Source: Agrobacterium tumefaciens | Lineage (GTDB): Bacteria > Pseudomonadota > Alphaproteobacteria > Rhizobiales > Rhizobiaceae | DNA: 64,000 bases | Assembly: GCF_009649785.1 (NCBI RefSeq) | Contig: NZ_WJOK01000002.1 | Coordinates: forward strand, 248,001 to 312,000 | Reading direction: 5' to 3' | Part shown: one piece after another, positions 28,553-37,272 of the stretch | Layout of the letters: each line of letters starts with the position of its first letter | Position numbering within the stretch: the first letter of the stretch is position 1 | Position numbers and translations under genes: made by a program | The notes under the pieces: model-generated | The model's database searches: none | Seen by the model: the letters and a program-made list of their open reading frames with translations, nothing else | What the model was told of the DNA's origin: nothing

Positions 28553-29845
28553 ATGAAAATCAACCGACGCGCTCTGATGGGCGGTCTGGCACTCGGCGTG
28601 GCCTTTGCAGGCCTCGCAACGCCGGTTCTTGCCAACGAAATCACGCTGAACGTTCTCTACAACCTGCCGGGTTTCACGAAATTCCATCAGCCGCTGGCCG
28701 ATGAATTCATGAAGAAGAACCCGGATGTGAAGATCAACTTCCTCGCTCCGGCCGCAGGCTACAATGAAGGCCAGCAGCAGGTCTTGCGCTCGGCCGTCAC
28801 CGGCAATCTGCCCGATGTTTATTTCTCGGGTTACAACCTGACGGCGGAACTGGTGCACACGCTCGCACCGCGCAACCAGATCACCGATCTTAGCCCCTTC
28901 ATCCAGGCTGAAGGCGGTCAGGCCTTCCTCGACAAGAACTACAGCCCGAAGATGGCAGCTCTCGGCCAGATCGACGGCAAGCAGTACGGCCTGCCGGTCA
29001 ACGCTTCCTCGCCGATCATCTACATCAACTCCGACCTCGTCACCAAGGCTGGCGGCGACCCGGACAAGATGCCGACGACCTTCCCGGAGCTGATCGCTCT
29101 CGCCGAGAAGATCAAGGCACTCGACCCGAAGTTTGCGGGCATGAGCTACGACATCAATGGCTGGCCGGATGACTGGTTGTGGCAGGCGCTTGTTTTCGAA
29201 CAGGGCGGCAAGCTCGTTGACGAGAAGACCAAGACCGTTGCGTTCGACAACGAGATCGGCCTCAACGCCCTGAAGATGACCCGCCAGTTCGTCACCGAAG
29301 GTGGCCAGAACCTGCTCGACTGGGACCAGTCGCGCCAGCAGTTCGGTGCAGGCCTTACCGGCTTCATCTTCTCGACGCCCGCCCACGTTCAGACCATCAC
29401 CGGCCTGGTTGGTGACCGCTTCAAGCTGAAGACGGCAACCTTCCCGCTCGACAACAAGGAAAAGGGCGGCGTGCCGACGGGCGGCAACTCTGCCGTTATC
29501 CTGACGCAGGAAAAAGCCAAGCAGGATGCTGCCTGGAAGTACCTGAAGTGGATCACCGGCCCCGAGGCGCAGAACACCATCGTGCGCATCACCGGCTACC
29601 TGCCGACCAACAAGCTGGCAACCGGCGCTGACTTCCTGGCTCCCTATTACGCCGAGAACCCGAATGTGAAGACAGCTTCGCTGCAGGCTGATCGTTCTCT
29701 GCCGTGGGCCGGTTATCCCGGTGGCGATTCCGTCCGCATCTGGCGCACCCAGCGCGATATCATCGGCACCGTCATGCGCGGTGAAGTGTCGCCGGAAGCT
29801 GGTCTCAAGCAGATCGTCGAGCAGACCAACGCCCTGCTGAAGTAA
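28553..29845 (+). CDS. ABC transporter substrate-binding protein, UgpB/MalE family
   Basis: Periplasmic solute-binding protein of 430 residues. The signal peptide begins MKINRRALMGGLALG and is cut near VLA-NEI; the RR pair hints at possible Tat export, though Sec is equally possible. The mature part starts ITLNVLYNLPGFTKFHQPL, in cluster-B style. GGAG lies six bases before the chosen ATG. It follows the permeases by 42 bases. The ligand is not certain; the phosphodiesterase downstream suggests a glycerophosphodiester or similar phosphate ester. Confidence 0.9.
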   Translation: MKINRRALMGGLALGVAFAGLATPVLANEITLNVLYNLPGFTKFHQPLADEFMKKNPDVKINFLAPAAGYNEGQQQVLRSAVTGNLPDVYFSGYNLTAELVHTLAPRNQITDLSPFIQAEGGQAFLDKNYSPKMAALGQIDGKQYGLPVNASSPIIYINSDLVTKAGGDPDKMPTTFPELIALAEKIKALDPKFAGMSYDINGWPDDWLWQALVFEQGGKLVDEKTKTVAFDNEIGLNALKMTRQFVTEGGQNLLDWDQSRQQFGAGLTGFIFSTPAHVQTITGLVGDRFKLKTATFPLDNKEKGGVPTGGNSAVILTQEKAKQDAAWKYLKWITGPEAQNTIVRITGYLPTNKLATGADFLAPYYAENPNVKTASLQADRSLPWAGYPGGDSVRIWRTQRDIIGTVMRGEVSPEAGLKQIVEQTNALLK

Positions 29846-29861
29846 GCGATACCATCGAAAA

Positions 29862-29894
29862 GGCTGCGGGAACCACATTCCCGCAGCCATTTTT
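29862..29894 (+). terminator. Terminator or attenuator between the binding protein and phosphodiesterase genes
   Basis: Perfect 11-bp stem GGCTGCGGGAA / TTCCCGCAGCC, five-base loop, then ATTTTT. It lies inside what looks like one operon, so it may lower expression of the phosphodiesterase. Confidence 0.8.
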
Positions 29895-29911
29895 ATGCAG
29901 AGAGACCGACA

Positions 29912-30712
29912 ATGAAGATCATCCAGATTACAGACACCCATCTTTTGCCGCCAGGCATCGCGATAAACGGCGTGGATCCCGAGAAGCAGTTGCGCGCGGC
30001 GATATCAGATATTGTCGAAAAACACGCAGACGCCGACCTTCTGGTGATGACGGGCGATCTTTGCAATTACGGCGAGCCGGAGGCCTATGAACTCCTTCGC
30101 GACATTTTGGCGCCCGTGTCCTTGCCCGTGCGGCTGATGCTCGGCAATCACGACCGCCGTCCGGAATTCGTGGCGGCTTTTCCCGAACAGCCACGGGATG
30201 AAAACGGCTATATCCAGTCCTTTATCGATACCGAATTCGGCCGGCTGCTGTTTCTCGACAGCCACGAGGCCGATGTCATCGGCGGCATGTACGGTGCGGA
30301 TCGCCTGACATGGCTGGACAAGGCGCTTGAAGGCGCTGGCGACCTTCCCGTGACGGTTTTCGTTCACCACCCGCCAATGGATTGCGGTATCCGGCATTTC
30401 GAAAACATCGGCATGCATGATGACGGCGCGGTTATGCAGCGTCTAGGCAGACATCCGGCCGGCGTGCGCCATATTGTTTTTGGCCATATCCACGTTCCGA
30501 TGGCGGGCACCAGCGCCGAAGGCATCGCCTATAGTTCCGGCCAGGCCTGCGCGCATCGCTTCATCACAGATATCGAGGTTGTCGATCCCCTGTGGACCGG
30601 CGGCAACCCCTGTTACCGGGTGATCAGCCTCGGTACATTCGGCATGCGTGCCTATGATGTCGAGGTAGGGCAGGTCGTGCTGGGTCAGGCCTCCGCATGC
30701 GAAGGCCCCTGA
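29912..30712 (+). CDS. Class III cyclic-nucleotide/glycerophospho- phosphodiesterase (CpdA/GpdQ-like)
   Basis: Metallophosphoesterase of 266 residues. All metal motifs are present: ITDTHLL (D-x-H), TGDLCNYG (GD), LGNHDRRPE (GNHD), FVHHPPMD and FGHIHVPM (GHxH). The overall pattern matches CpdA and GpdQ, which cleave cAMP or glycerophosphodiesters. No signal peptide is seen, so it acts in the cytosol. It is the last gene of an ABC import operon, which favours cleavage of the imported phosphodiester over cAMP control, but this is inference. Confidence 0.85.
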   Translation: MKIIQITDTHLLPPGIAINGVDPEKQLRAAISDIVEKHADADLLVMTGDLCNYGEPEAYELLRDILAPVSLPVRLMLGNHDRRPEFVAAFPEQPRDENGYIQSFIDTEFGRLLFLDSHEADVIGGMYGADRLTWLDKALEGAGDLPVTVFVHHPPMDCGIRHFENIGMHDDGAVMQRLGRHPAGVRHIVFGHIHVPMAGTSAEGIAYSSGQACAHRFITDIEVVDPLWTGGNPCYRVISLGTFGMRAYDVEVGQVVLGQASACEGP

Positions 30713-30980
30713 ATAGCTGAGGCAACCCTCCGGTATGCGACGAGGCGATCCATACGCCTCATCAGCGGTTGCGGTCGGCTGCGATGCTGCGATCGCCCCG
30801 CAGCCTGTCGCGCCGATGCGCCACTTGCGGTCTGTCGATCAGATTTGATGGATCAAAGCCATGGTCCCGTTCACACCCTTGATCTATGTCAGTTTCATCG
30901 TTGAAACTCCGCGCCATAGTCACTGGTGAGGTGGCCAGCCACGTGACGCGCCATCTGGAATGCAGATCATGGAGAAGTGC

Positions 30981-32477
30981 ATGCTTGAAAAGCGTATCCG
31001 CAACGCGTCCCTCTTGAACAGGATCGTCAGCGCCGAAGAGGCTGCCGGCCTCATTCAGGATGGCATGACGGTGGGCATGAGCGGCTTTACGCGGGCCGGC
31101 GAAGCAAAGGCGGTACCGCTGGCGCTGGCCGAGCGTGCGAAGACGCACCCGATGAAGATCACCCTGATGACCGGTGCATCGCTTGGCAATGATCTCGACA
31201 AGACCATGGTGGAGGCGGGCATGCTGGCGCGCCGTATGCCGTTTCAGTCCGACCCCGCTTTGCGCAAGGCGATCAATGACGGCAAGGTGATGTTCATCGA
31301 CCAGCACCTTTCTGAAACGGTCGAGCAATTGCGCGGCGGCCAGATCCACGGCGTCGATGTTGCCATCATCGAGGCGGTGGCGATTACGGCGGACGGCGGT
31401 ATCGTGCCCACCACATCCGTCGGTAATTCGGCGAGCTTTGCCATTCTGGCCGAAAAGGTCATCGTTGAGATCAACCTGTCGCAACCCGACGTTCTCGAGG
31501 GGTTGCATGATATTTTCATCCCCGCAAAACGCCCCACCCGCATGCCCATTCCGGTGGTGGCAACGGACAGCCGCGTCGGTCTGCCGTTCATTCCGGTGCC
31601 GCCGGAAAAAATCGCCGCAATCGTCCTGAGCGACAAGAGCGACAGTTTTTCGACGGTGCTGCCACCTGATGACGAGACCAAGGCGATTGCCGGCCATCTC
31701 ACCGAATTCCTGCTGAATGAGGTCCGTCATGGCCGCATGACCCACGAACTCCAGCCGTTGCAGGCCGGTATCGGCACCATCGCAAATGCCGTCATGCACG
31801 GTTTCATCGATACGCCGTTTCACGATCTCAAAATGTATTCGGAAGTTCTGCAGGATTCGACCTTCGAGCTTTTCGACGCGGGCAAGCTGACTTTCGCCTC
31901 CGGTTCATCGATCACGCTCTCCTCTGCCATGAACGAACGGGTCATGCCGCGACTGGCCGATTACAAGAGCAGGCTGATCCTGCGTCCGCAGGAGGTCAGC
32001 AATCACCCGGAGGTCATCCGCCGCCTCGGCATCATCGGCATCAACACCGCGCTGGAGTTCGATATTTACGGGAACGTCAATTCCACTCATGTCGGTGGCA
32101 CTCACATGATGAACGGCATTGGCGGCTCGGGGGATTTTGCCCGCAACGCCTATATGTCCATCTTCGTCACCAAGTCGATTGCCAAGGGCGGCGCCATCTC
32201 CAGCGTCGTGCCGATGGTCAGCCATGTCGACCATACCGAACATGATGTGGATATTCTGGTCACGGAAATCGGGCTGGCCGATCTGCGCGGCCTTGCCCCG
32301 CGTGAGCGCGCTGCTGTCATTATCGCAAATTGCGTGCATCCCCACTATCGCGATGCCCTGACGGACTATTTCCAGCGGGCAGTGGCACGTGGCGGACATA
32401 CGCCGCACCTCATTGAAGAGGCGCTGTCCTGGCACAATGCCCTTCGCGAAAGGGGCACAATGCTGCCGCAGCGATAG
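30981..32477 (+). CDS. Succinyl-CoA:acetate CoA-transferase / acetyl-CoA hydrolase family
   Basis: CoA-transferase of 498 residues in the AarC/SCACT family, which swaps CoA between succinyl-CoA and acetate. The catalytic glutamate region is seen as ALEFDIYGNVNSTHVGG, followed by MMNGIGGSGDFARNAYMS, both hallmarks of the family. The N-terminal half has the glycine-rich MTVGMSGFTRAGEAKAVP. I start at the ATG at 30981 (MLEKRIRN), with GGAGA six bases upstream, rather than 30960. It probably handles excess acetate or CoA balance. Single gene. Confidence 0.92.
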   Translation: MLEKRIRNASLLNRIVSAEEAAGLIQDGMTVGMSGFTRAGEAKAVPLALAERAKTHPMKITLMTGASLGNDLDKTMVEAGMLARRMPFQSDPALRKAINDGKVMFIDQHLSETVEQLRGGQIHGVDVAIIEAVAITADGGIVPTTSVGNSASFAILAEKVIVEINLSQPDVLEGLHDIFIPAKRPTRMPIPVVATDSRVGLPFIPVPPEKIAAIVLSDKSDSFSTVLPPDDETKAIAGHLTEFLLNEVRHGRMTHELQPLQAGIGTIANAVMHGFIDTPFHDLKMYSEVLQDSTFELFDAGKLTFASGSSITLSSAMNERVMPRLADYKSRLILRPQEVSNHPEVIRRLGIIGINTALEFDIYGNVNSTHVGGTHMMNGIGGSGDFARNAYMSIFVTKSIAKGGAISSVVPMVSHVDHTEHDVDILVTEIGLADLRGLAPRERAAVIIANCVHPHYRDALTDYFQRAVARGGHTPHLIEEALSWHNALRERGTMLPQR

Positions 32478-32666
32478 AACTCGCCTGCACGTTACAATCA
32501 CGTCTCCCGGCTCCGCAAGGCGGGAAAATTGGGTCTGTTTGGACACACCGGTGCGGAAATCTCCGCGCTTGCGCGATGGTTGCTGGCGCGGCAGTTCCGC
32601 CTCCGGTAGAAATTCCTGTCCTCTGGCCGCTATCCGGCTGCCTTTGGGTTGCAGGAGAATGATGTG

Positions 32667-33989
32667 ATGCCCATCCGCTTCGTAGCCATAATCGCGATTG
32701 TTGCCCTGCTCGCTGGCTGCGGGGGGCGTCCCATCGGGGTCATGACGCCAACAGGGCAGACCGTGGCGGGAACCACGCCCGTCAATCTCCTGGTCGCCAC
32801 CACGCGAGCTCCCTCGGACAATGCCGCCGTGCTTTTCGGCGGCGAACGCGGAACCGGCTTGAAGGTCGATGCCGTCACCATCTCCATTCCGCCCAAGGCC
32901 AACCGCAAGGTCGGGCAGGTGCAGTGGCCGAAGAAGCTGCCGCCTAACCCTCTGAAGGATTTCACCACGGTGGCGGTTGAGCCTGTTCGTTCCGAAGCGG
33001 AGACGAAAAGCTGGATCAGCAAACATATCCATAAGGACCGCCGCGTTCTGGTCTTCGTGCACGGTTTCAACAATCGTTACGAGGAATCGGTCTATCGCTT
33101 TGCGCAGATCGTCTATGATTCCGGCTCGGATGTCGTGCCTGTGGTTTTCACATGGCCGTCACGGGCGAGTATTTTCGACTATAATTACGACAAGGAAAGC
33201 ACCAATTACTCGCGCGATGCGCTTGAGGAAATGCTGACCCGTCTGGCAAAGGACAAGTCGATCGGCGAGGTCACGGTCATGGCGCATTCCATGGGCACAT
33301 GGCTTGCCGTGGAGGCGCTGCGCCAGATGGCCATCCGCAACGGCCGCGTCGATCCGAAGATCAGCAATGTCATTCTGGCAGCACCAGATCTCGATGTGGA
33401 CGTGTTCAGCCGGCAGTTCGCCAGCTTCGGCAAGGCGCCGCCGAAATTCACCCTGTTCGTCTCGCAGGATGACCGTGCGCTCAGCCTGTCGCGCCGCATT
33501 TCCGGCAATGTCGACCGTCTGGGCCAGATCGACCCTTCCGTCGAACCCTATCGCAGCCAGCTGGAAAAGGCTGGCATCACTGTTCTCGATCTGACCAAGC
33601 TGCAATCCGGTGACCGGTTGAACCACGGCAAATTTGCAGAAAGCCCTGAAGTCGTGCGCCTGATCGGCGACCGCCTCATTGCCGGCCAGACTGTGACGGA
33701 TTCCGATGTCGGTCTGGGGGAGGCGCTGGGCGCGGTCAGCATCGGTGCCGCGCAAACTGTCGGAACGGCGGCAAGCGTCGTGGTCAGCGCGCCCATTGCG
33801 GTTTTCGATCCGCGCACGCGTGAAAATTACGGCAGGCAGGTGGAGAGGCTCGGCCGCTCTGTTGAAAACACCGTCGGATCGGTTGGTGATACGGCCGGCT
33901 CCGTGGTGGACGATCAGGCAGTTCAGTCTTCGCGAGTGAATTGCGACGCCGCCGCCAATCGTAACCGGGCGGAGTGCCGAAATCGCTAG
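32667..33989 (+). CDS. Alpha/beta-hydrolase lipoprotein (DUF900 family)
   Basis: Protein of 440 residues with a lipoprotein signal: hydrophobic helix ending LLAGC, so it is probably anchored in the membrane by Cys18. The DUF900 hydrolase core has LVFVHGFNNRYEESVYRFAQ, FTWPSRAS and the nucleophile elbow VMAHSMGTWLAVEALR (Ser in HSMG), with a later VSQDDRALSLSRRISG. A Val/Ser-rich tail follows. The substrate is unknown; a lipid or peptidoglycan ester is possible. A long palindrome follows the stop. Confidence 0.85.
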   Translation: MPIRFVAIIAIVALLAGCGGRPIGVMTPTGQTVAGTTPVNLLVATTRAPSDNAAVLFGGERGTGLKVDAVTISIPPKANRKVGQVQWPKKLPPNPLKDFTTVAVEPVRSEAETKSWISKHIHKDRRVLVFVHGFNNRYEESVYRFAQIVYDSGSDVVPVVFTWPSRASIFDYNYDKESTNYSRDALEEMLTRLAKDKSIGEVTVMAHSMGTWLAVEALRQMAIRNGRVDPKISNVILAAPDLDVDVFSRQFASFGKAPPKFTLFVSQDDRALSLSRRISGNVDRLGQIDPSVEPYRSQLEKAGITVLDLTKLQSGDRLNHGKFAESPEVVRLIGDRLIAGQTVTDSDVGLGEALGAVSIGAAQTVGTAASVVVSAPIAVFDPRTRENYGRQVERLGRSVENTVGSVGDTAGSVVDDQAVQSSRVNCDAAANRNRAECRNR

Positions 33990-34002
33990 ATCATGATGAG
34001 AA

Positions 34003-34040
34003 CTGGATGGCGAAAACCATAAGCGATTTTCGCCATCCAG
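34003..34040. repeat. Long perfect inverted repeat
   Basis: 14-bp arms CTGGATGGCGAAAA / TTTTCGCCATCCAG with a ten-base loop, 14 bases after the hydrolase stop. There is no T-run. It could end the hydrolase message, or be a dispersed REP-like palindrome. Confidence 0.6.
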
Positions 34041-34117
34041 CTCGCGCAGATTTGTATACAGCTTGTATTTTTACCTATATGGTCCGGTCAACAGCTCAAC
34101 TTCCGGAGTAAGATCCC

Positions 34118-35155
34118 ATGCGTTGGAAACGCACCCTGCAGCTTCTCGATGTTCATTGCGAAGGCGAAATCGGCCGTGTCGTCACCGGCGGCGCGCCGAA
34201 AATTCCCGGCAACACCGTGGCCGAGCAGCTTAACTGGATGAATACCGATCCAAAAGGGGAAGCCCTGCGCCGCTTTCTGACTCTGGAGCCGCGTGGCACG
34301 CCCATGGGGTCAGTCAATCTTCTGCTGCCGCCGAAGCACCCGGATGCCCATACAGCCTTCGTCATTCTCCAGCCGGATCAGGCGCATGCCAGTTCCGGCT
34401 CCAATTCCATCTGCGCGACGACAGCACTTCTGGAAAGCGGCATGGTGGAGATGCAGGAACCGGAAACGGTCGTCATTCTGGAAACGGCCGCCGGTCTGGT
34501 CAAGGCCACCGCCACATGCCGCGACGGGCGCTGCGAAAAGGTCAAGCTGACCATGGTGCCGTCCTTCGTGCATGAGCTGGATGTGACCATCGACACGCCC
34601 GAATGGGGCAAGGTGACGATGGATATTTCCTATGGCGGCATCTTTTACGCGCTGGTCGATGTGCGCCAGATCGGCCTGACCATCGAAAAGGCCAATGCAG
34701 CGAAACTGGTTGCTGCGGGCATGATCCTCAAGGACCTCGTCAACAGTGAAATGACGGTCGTGCATCCCGAAATCCCCGCCATATCAGGCGTGGCCTATGT
34801 GATGTTCCGCGATGTGGATGCCGATGGTTCCATCCGCACCTGCACCACCATGTGGCCGGGCCGGGCGGATCGCTCGCCCTGCGGTACCGGCAATTCCGCC
34901 AATCTCGCCACGCTTTATGCGCGCGGCAAGGTGAAGGTGGGAGACGAATACAAATCCCGTTCGATCATCGGTTCGGAATTCGATGTCGGCCTTTCCGCCG
35001 TCACCGAAGTGGCAGGTCGTCCGGCGGTCATTCCCACCATTGCCGGCCGCGGTTTCACCTTCGGGCTGCACCAGGTCGGCCTTGACCCCTTCGATCCCTT
35101 TGCGGACGGCTTTGCCATGACGGATGTGTGGGGTCCCGAAGCGGGCGGCATCTGA
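34118..35155 (+). CDS. Proline racemase family enzyme (hydroxyproline epimerase or trans-3-hydroxyproline dehydratase type)
   Basis: Protein of 345 residues in the proline racemase family. The two catalytic positions are readable: the first, normally Cys, is Ser in SSGSNSICATTALL (near residue 92); the second is Cys in ADRSPCGTGNSANLA (near residue 253). Cys/Cys enzymes are proline racemases or 4-hydroxyproline epimerases, and Thr/Cys enzymes are trans-3-hydroxy-L-proline dehydratases. A Ser/Cys pair is the less common type and may do epimerisation and/or dehydration. No hydroxyproline oxidase or transporter gene is adjacent. A small TGTATACA palindrome lies at 34053-34060 in the promoter region. 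Confidence 0.85.
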   Translation: MRWKRTLQLLDVHCEGEIGRVVTGGAPKIPGNTVAEQLNWMNTDPKGEALRRFLTLEPRGTPMGSVNLLLPPKHPDAHTAFVILQPDQAHASSGSNSICATTALLESGMVEMQEPETVVILETAAGLVKATATCRDGRCEKVKLTMVPSFVHELDVTIDTPEWGKVTMDISYGGIFYALVDVRQIGLTIEKANAAKLVAAGMILKDLVNSEMTVVHPEIPAISGVAYVMFRDVDADGSIRTCTTMWPGRADRSPCGTGNSANLATLYARGKVKVGDEYKSRSIIGSEFDVGLSAVTEVAGRPAVIPTIAGRGFTFGLHQVGLDPFDPFADGFAMTDVWGPEAGGI

Positions 35156-35180
35156 GGCTCGCTTCAAAAAAATGACATTT

Positions 35181-35213
35181 ACAGCCGCCCGATGCCTCTC
35201 GGCGGCTGTTTTC
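35181..35213 (+). terminator. Terminator after the proline racemase family gene
   Basis: Stem ACAGCCGCC / GGCGGCTGT (35181-35189 and 35201-35209), 11-base loop, followed by TTTT. Confidence 0.75.
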
Positions 35214-35268
35214 CTGTGACGAAAGATGCTAAGCGGGCGCCAATTCCGTCATGCTCCGAGGTATCCCG

Positions 35269-36306
35269 ATGAAGTCGCTCACCCTTCGCCGCCCTGATGA
35301 CTGGCATCTGCATCTGCGCGATGGCGCCATGCTGGAAGGCGTGATCGGAGATACGAGCCGCCATTTCGCCCGCGCAATCATCATGCCGAACCTGGTGCCA
35401 CCGGTGGTCACCTGCGCCGATGCCCGAGCTTATCGAGAACGCATCGTCAAGGCCATTCCTGCGGGCGACCGTTTCGAGCCGCTGATGACGCTTTATCTCA
35501 CCGAGGACACGCAGGCCGACGACGTGGAAGAGGGCAAGAAAAGTGGCCTTATCACCGCCGTGAAGCTCTATCCGGCCGGCGCGACCACCAATTCCCACGG
35601 CGGCGTGCGCGACTTCAACAAGGCGATGCCGGTTCTGGAACGCATGGCGAAGATCGGCCTGCCGCTTTGCGTGCATGGCGAGGTGACGACGCCGGAGGTC
35701 GATATTTTCGACCGCGAGAAAGCTTTCATCGACACGGTTCTGGAGCCGCTGCGCCAGCGCCTGCCTGAGCTCAAGGTGACGATGGAGCACATTACCACCC
35801 GCGATGGCGTGGACTACATAAAGTCGTCCAAGGCCAATCTCGCCGGTTCCATCACCACTCACCATCTCATCATCAACCGCAACGCCATTCTGGTCGGCGG
35901 TATCAAGCCGCATTATTACTGCCTGCCCGTCGCAAAGCGCGAGGAGCACCGGTTGGCACTCCGTGCGGCCGCGATTTCGGGTGATGCCCGCTTCTTCCTC
36001 GGCACCGATTCCGCCCCGCATGTCGATCCGCTGAAGGAATGCGCCTGCGGCTGCGCCGGCATATATACCTCGATCAACACCATGAGCTGTCTTGCGCATG
36101 TCTTCGAGCAGGAAAACGCTCTCGACAAGCTGGAAGCCTTCGCTTCCCTCAACGGCCCAGCCTGGTACGGGTTGGCGCCAAATGAGGAGACCATCACGCT
36201 GGTGAAGCGCGATGAGCCGGTGTCGTTTCCCGCCAAGATCGAGACGGGCGCCGGGCCGGTGACCGTATTTGATCCGATGTTCCCGCTTCATTGGGACGTG
36301 AGCTGA
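35269..36306 (+). CDS. pyrC: Dihydroorotase
   Basis: Closes carbamoyl aspartate to dihydroorotate in pyrimidine synthesis; cytosolic zinc enzyme. The protein has 345 residues, type II (E. coli PyrC-like). The metal motif [10 protein letters not shown] is at residues 10-19, the carboxylated Lys lies in [13 protein letters not shown], further His ligands in LCVHGEV and TMEHITT, and the catalytic Asp in [14 protein letters not shown] lies seven bases before the chosen ATG at 35269. pyrE follows after a terminator. Confidence 0.96.
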   Translation: MKSLTLRRPDDWHLHLRDGAMLEGVIGDTSRHFARAIIMPNLVPPVVTCADARAYRERIVKAIPAGDRFEPLMTLYLTEDTQADDVEEGKKSGLITAVKLYPAGATTNSHGGVRDFNKAMPVLERMAKIGLPLCVHGEVTTPEVDIFDREKAFIDTVLEPLRQRLPELKVTMEHITTRDGVDYIKSSKANLAGSITTHHLIINRNAILVGGIKPHYYCLPVAKREEHRLALRAAAISGDARFFLGTDSAPHVDPLKECACGCAGIYTSINTMSCLAHVFEQENALDKLEAFASLNGPAWYGLAPNEETITLVKRDEPVSFPAKIETGAGPVTVFDPMFPLHWDVS

Positions 36307-36317
36307 TTTTTTTGATG

Positions 36318-36341
36318 ACCGCCGGCAATGCCGGCGGTTTT
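36318..36341 (+). terminator. Terminator after pyrC
   Basis: Stem ACCGCCGGC / GCCGGCGGT, three-base AAT loop, then TTT. It separates pyrC from pyrE, and could act as an attenuator if they share a transcript. Confidence 0.75.
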
Positions 36342-36418
36342 GTTATGGTCCACAGGCATCCATAAGTTCCGGTGCCGCCTGCGGACGTCTGCAATGCTGA
36401 ACCGAGACGTTGTGCTTT

Positions 36419-36442
36419 CCGAAAACTGGCCCCGGTTTTCGG
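36419..36442. repeat. Inverted repeat upstream of pyrE
   Basis: CCGAAAAC / GTTTTCGG, eight perfect base pairs with an eight-base GC-rich centre, 35 bases before the pyrE ATG. The A/T-cored arms resemble other dispersed rhizobial palindromes. It would sit in the pyrE leader. Confidence 0.5.
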
Positions 36443-36476
36443 AGCGATAAACCAAGGCCGAAAAAGGAGAACGCCT

Positions 36477-37175
36477 ATGAACCATTTCACATTCACTGAC
36501 CGCACTGTCGTTGCAGAACTGGTTGCGAAGATGTTGTGGGAAATCAAGGCGGTCCACTTCAATTCGGAAAGCCCGTACACCTTCGCTTCGGGCATGAAGA
36601 GCCCTGTTTATATCGACATGCGCAAGCTCATTTCCTTCCCGCGTGTTCGCTCTGCGGCAATGGATTTTGCGGCAGCGGCGGTGATGCGCGAGGCCGGTTT
36701 CGAGAAGTTCGACTGTGTCGCGGGCGGTGAAACGGCGGGCATTCCCTTCGCGGCTTTCCTTGCCGAGCGTCTTGGCCTGCCGATGATCTATTGCCGCAAG
36801 AAGCCAAAGGGCCATGGCCGCAACGCCCAGATCGAAGGCCATATGCCGGAAGGCGCGCGCGTGCTCGTCATTGAGGACCTGACGACGGCTGGCGGCTCGA
36901 TGTTCACCTTCATCGACGCCATCCGCGCGGCAGGCGGCATTGTCGATCACGGTATTGCGCTCTTCTATTACGGCATTTTCGAACAGGCCGAAGCGCGCTT
37001 CGCCAATGGCAATGTCAAGCTGCATTATCTCACGACCTGGCGCGATGTTCTGGCTGTTGCCCGGGCTGAAAAGCTGTTCGACGAAAAGACCCTGTCGGAG
37101 GTCGAGGCCTTCCTCGATAACCCGTTGCCATGGTCTGCAAAGCGCGGCGGCGTCAGCGAATTGCCGCAATCTTAA
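36477..37175 (+). CDS. pyrE: Orotate phosphoribosyltransferase
   Basis: Joins orotate and PRPP to make orotidine 5'-phosphate in pyrimidine synthesis. The protein has 232 residues. The PRPP-binding motif is [20 protein letters not shown], and the catalytic loop contains [24 protein letters not shown] lies seven bases before the ATG at 36477. The C-terminal extension of some 25 residues is usual in rhizobia. Confidence 0.96.
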   Translation: MNHFTFTDRTVVAELVAKMLWEIKAVHFNSESPYTFASGMKSPVYIDMRKLISFPRVRSAAMDFAAAAVMREAGFEKFDCVAGGETAGIPFAAFLAERLGLPMIYCRKKPKGHGRNAQIEGHMPEGARVLVIEDLTTAGGSMFTFIDAIRAAGGIVDHGIALFYYGIFEQAEARFANGNVKLHYLTTWRDVLAVARAEKLFDEKTLSEVEAFLDNPLPWSAKRGGVSELPQS

Positions 37176-37185
37176 TTTCGGATGC

Positions 37186-37208
37186 GGCCAGCCAGCTTGT
37201 GGCTGGCC
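37186..37208 (+). terminator. Hairpin after pyrE
   Basis: Perfect 9-bp stem GGCCAGCCA / TGGCTGGCC with a five-base loop, 11 bases after pyrE. Only TT follows, so it is a weak terminator at best. Confidence 0.5.
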
Positions 37209-37226
37209 TTCCGATCGATCTTCGTC

Positions 37227-37238
37227 TAAATCGATTTA
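37227..37238. promoter_or_regulatory. LacI-type operator upstream of the PfkB kinase gene
   Basis: Perfect 12-base palindrome TAAATCGATTTA with the central CG typical of LacI-family operators, 34 bases before the kinase ATG. No LacI gene is in the window. Confidence 0.5.
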
Positions 37239-37272
37239 AGTCCATTTGATTTGCTGTTTGAGGAGGACCGTA

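Noticed and set aside
27683..29941. Open frame of 752 codons on the minus strand opposite the ABC permease and binding-protein genes
   Set aside because: Antisense to clear ABC genes; low-complexity composition and no recognisable domain.
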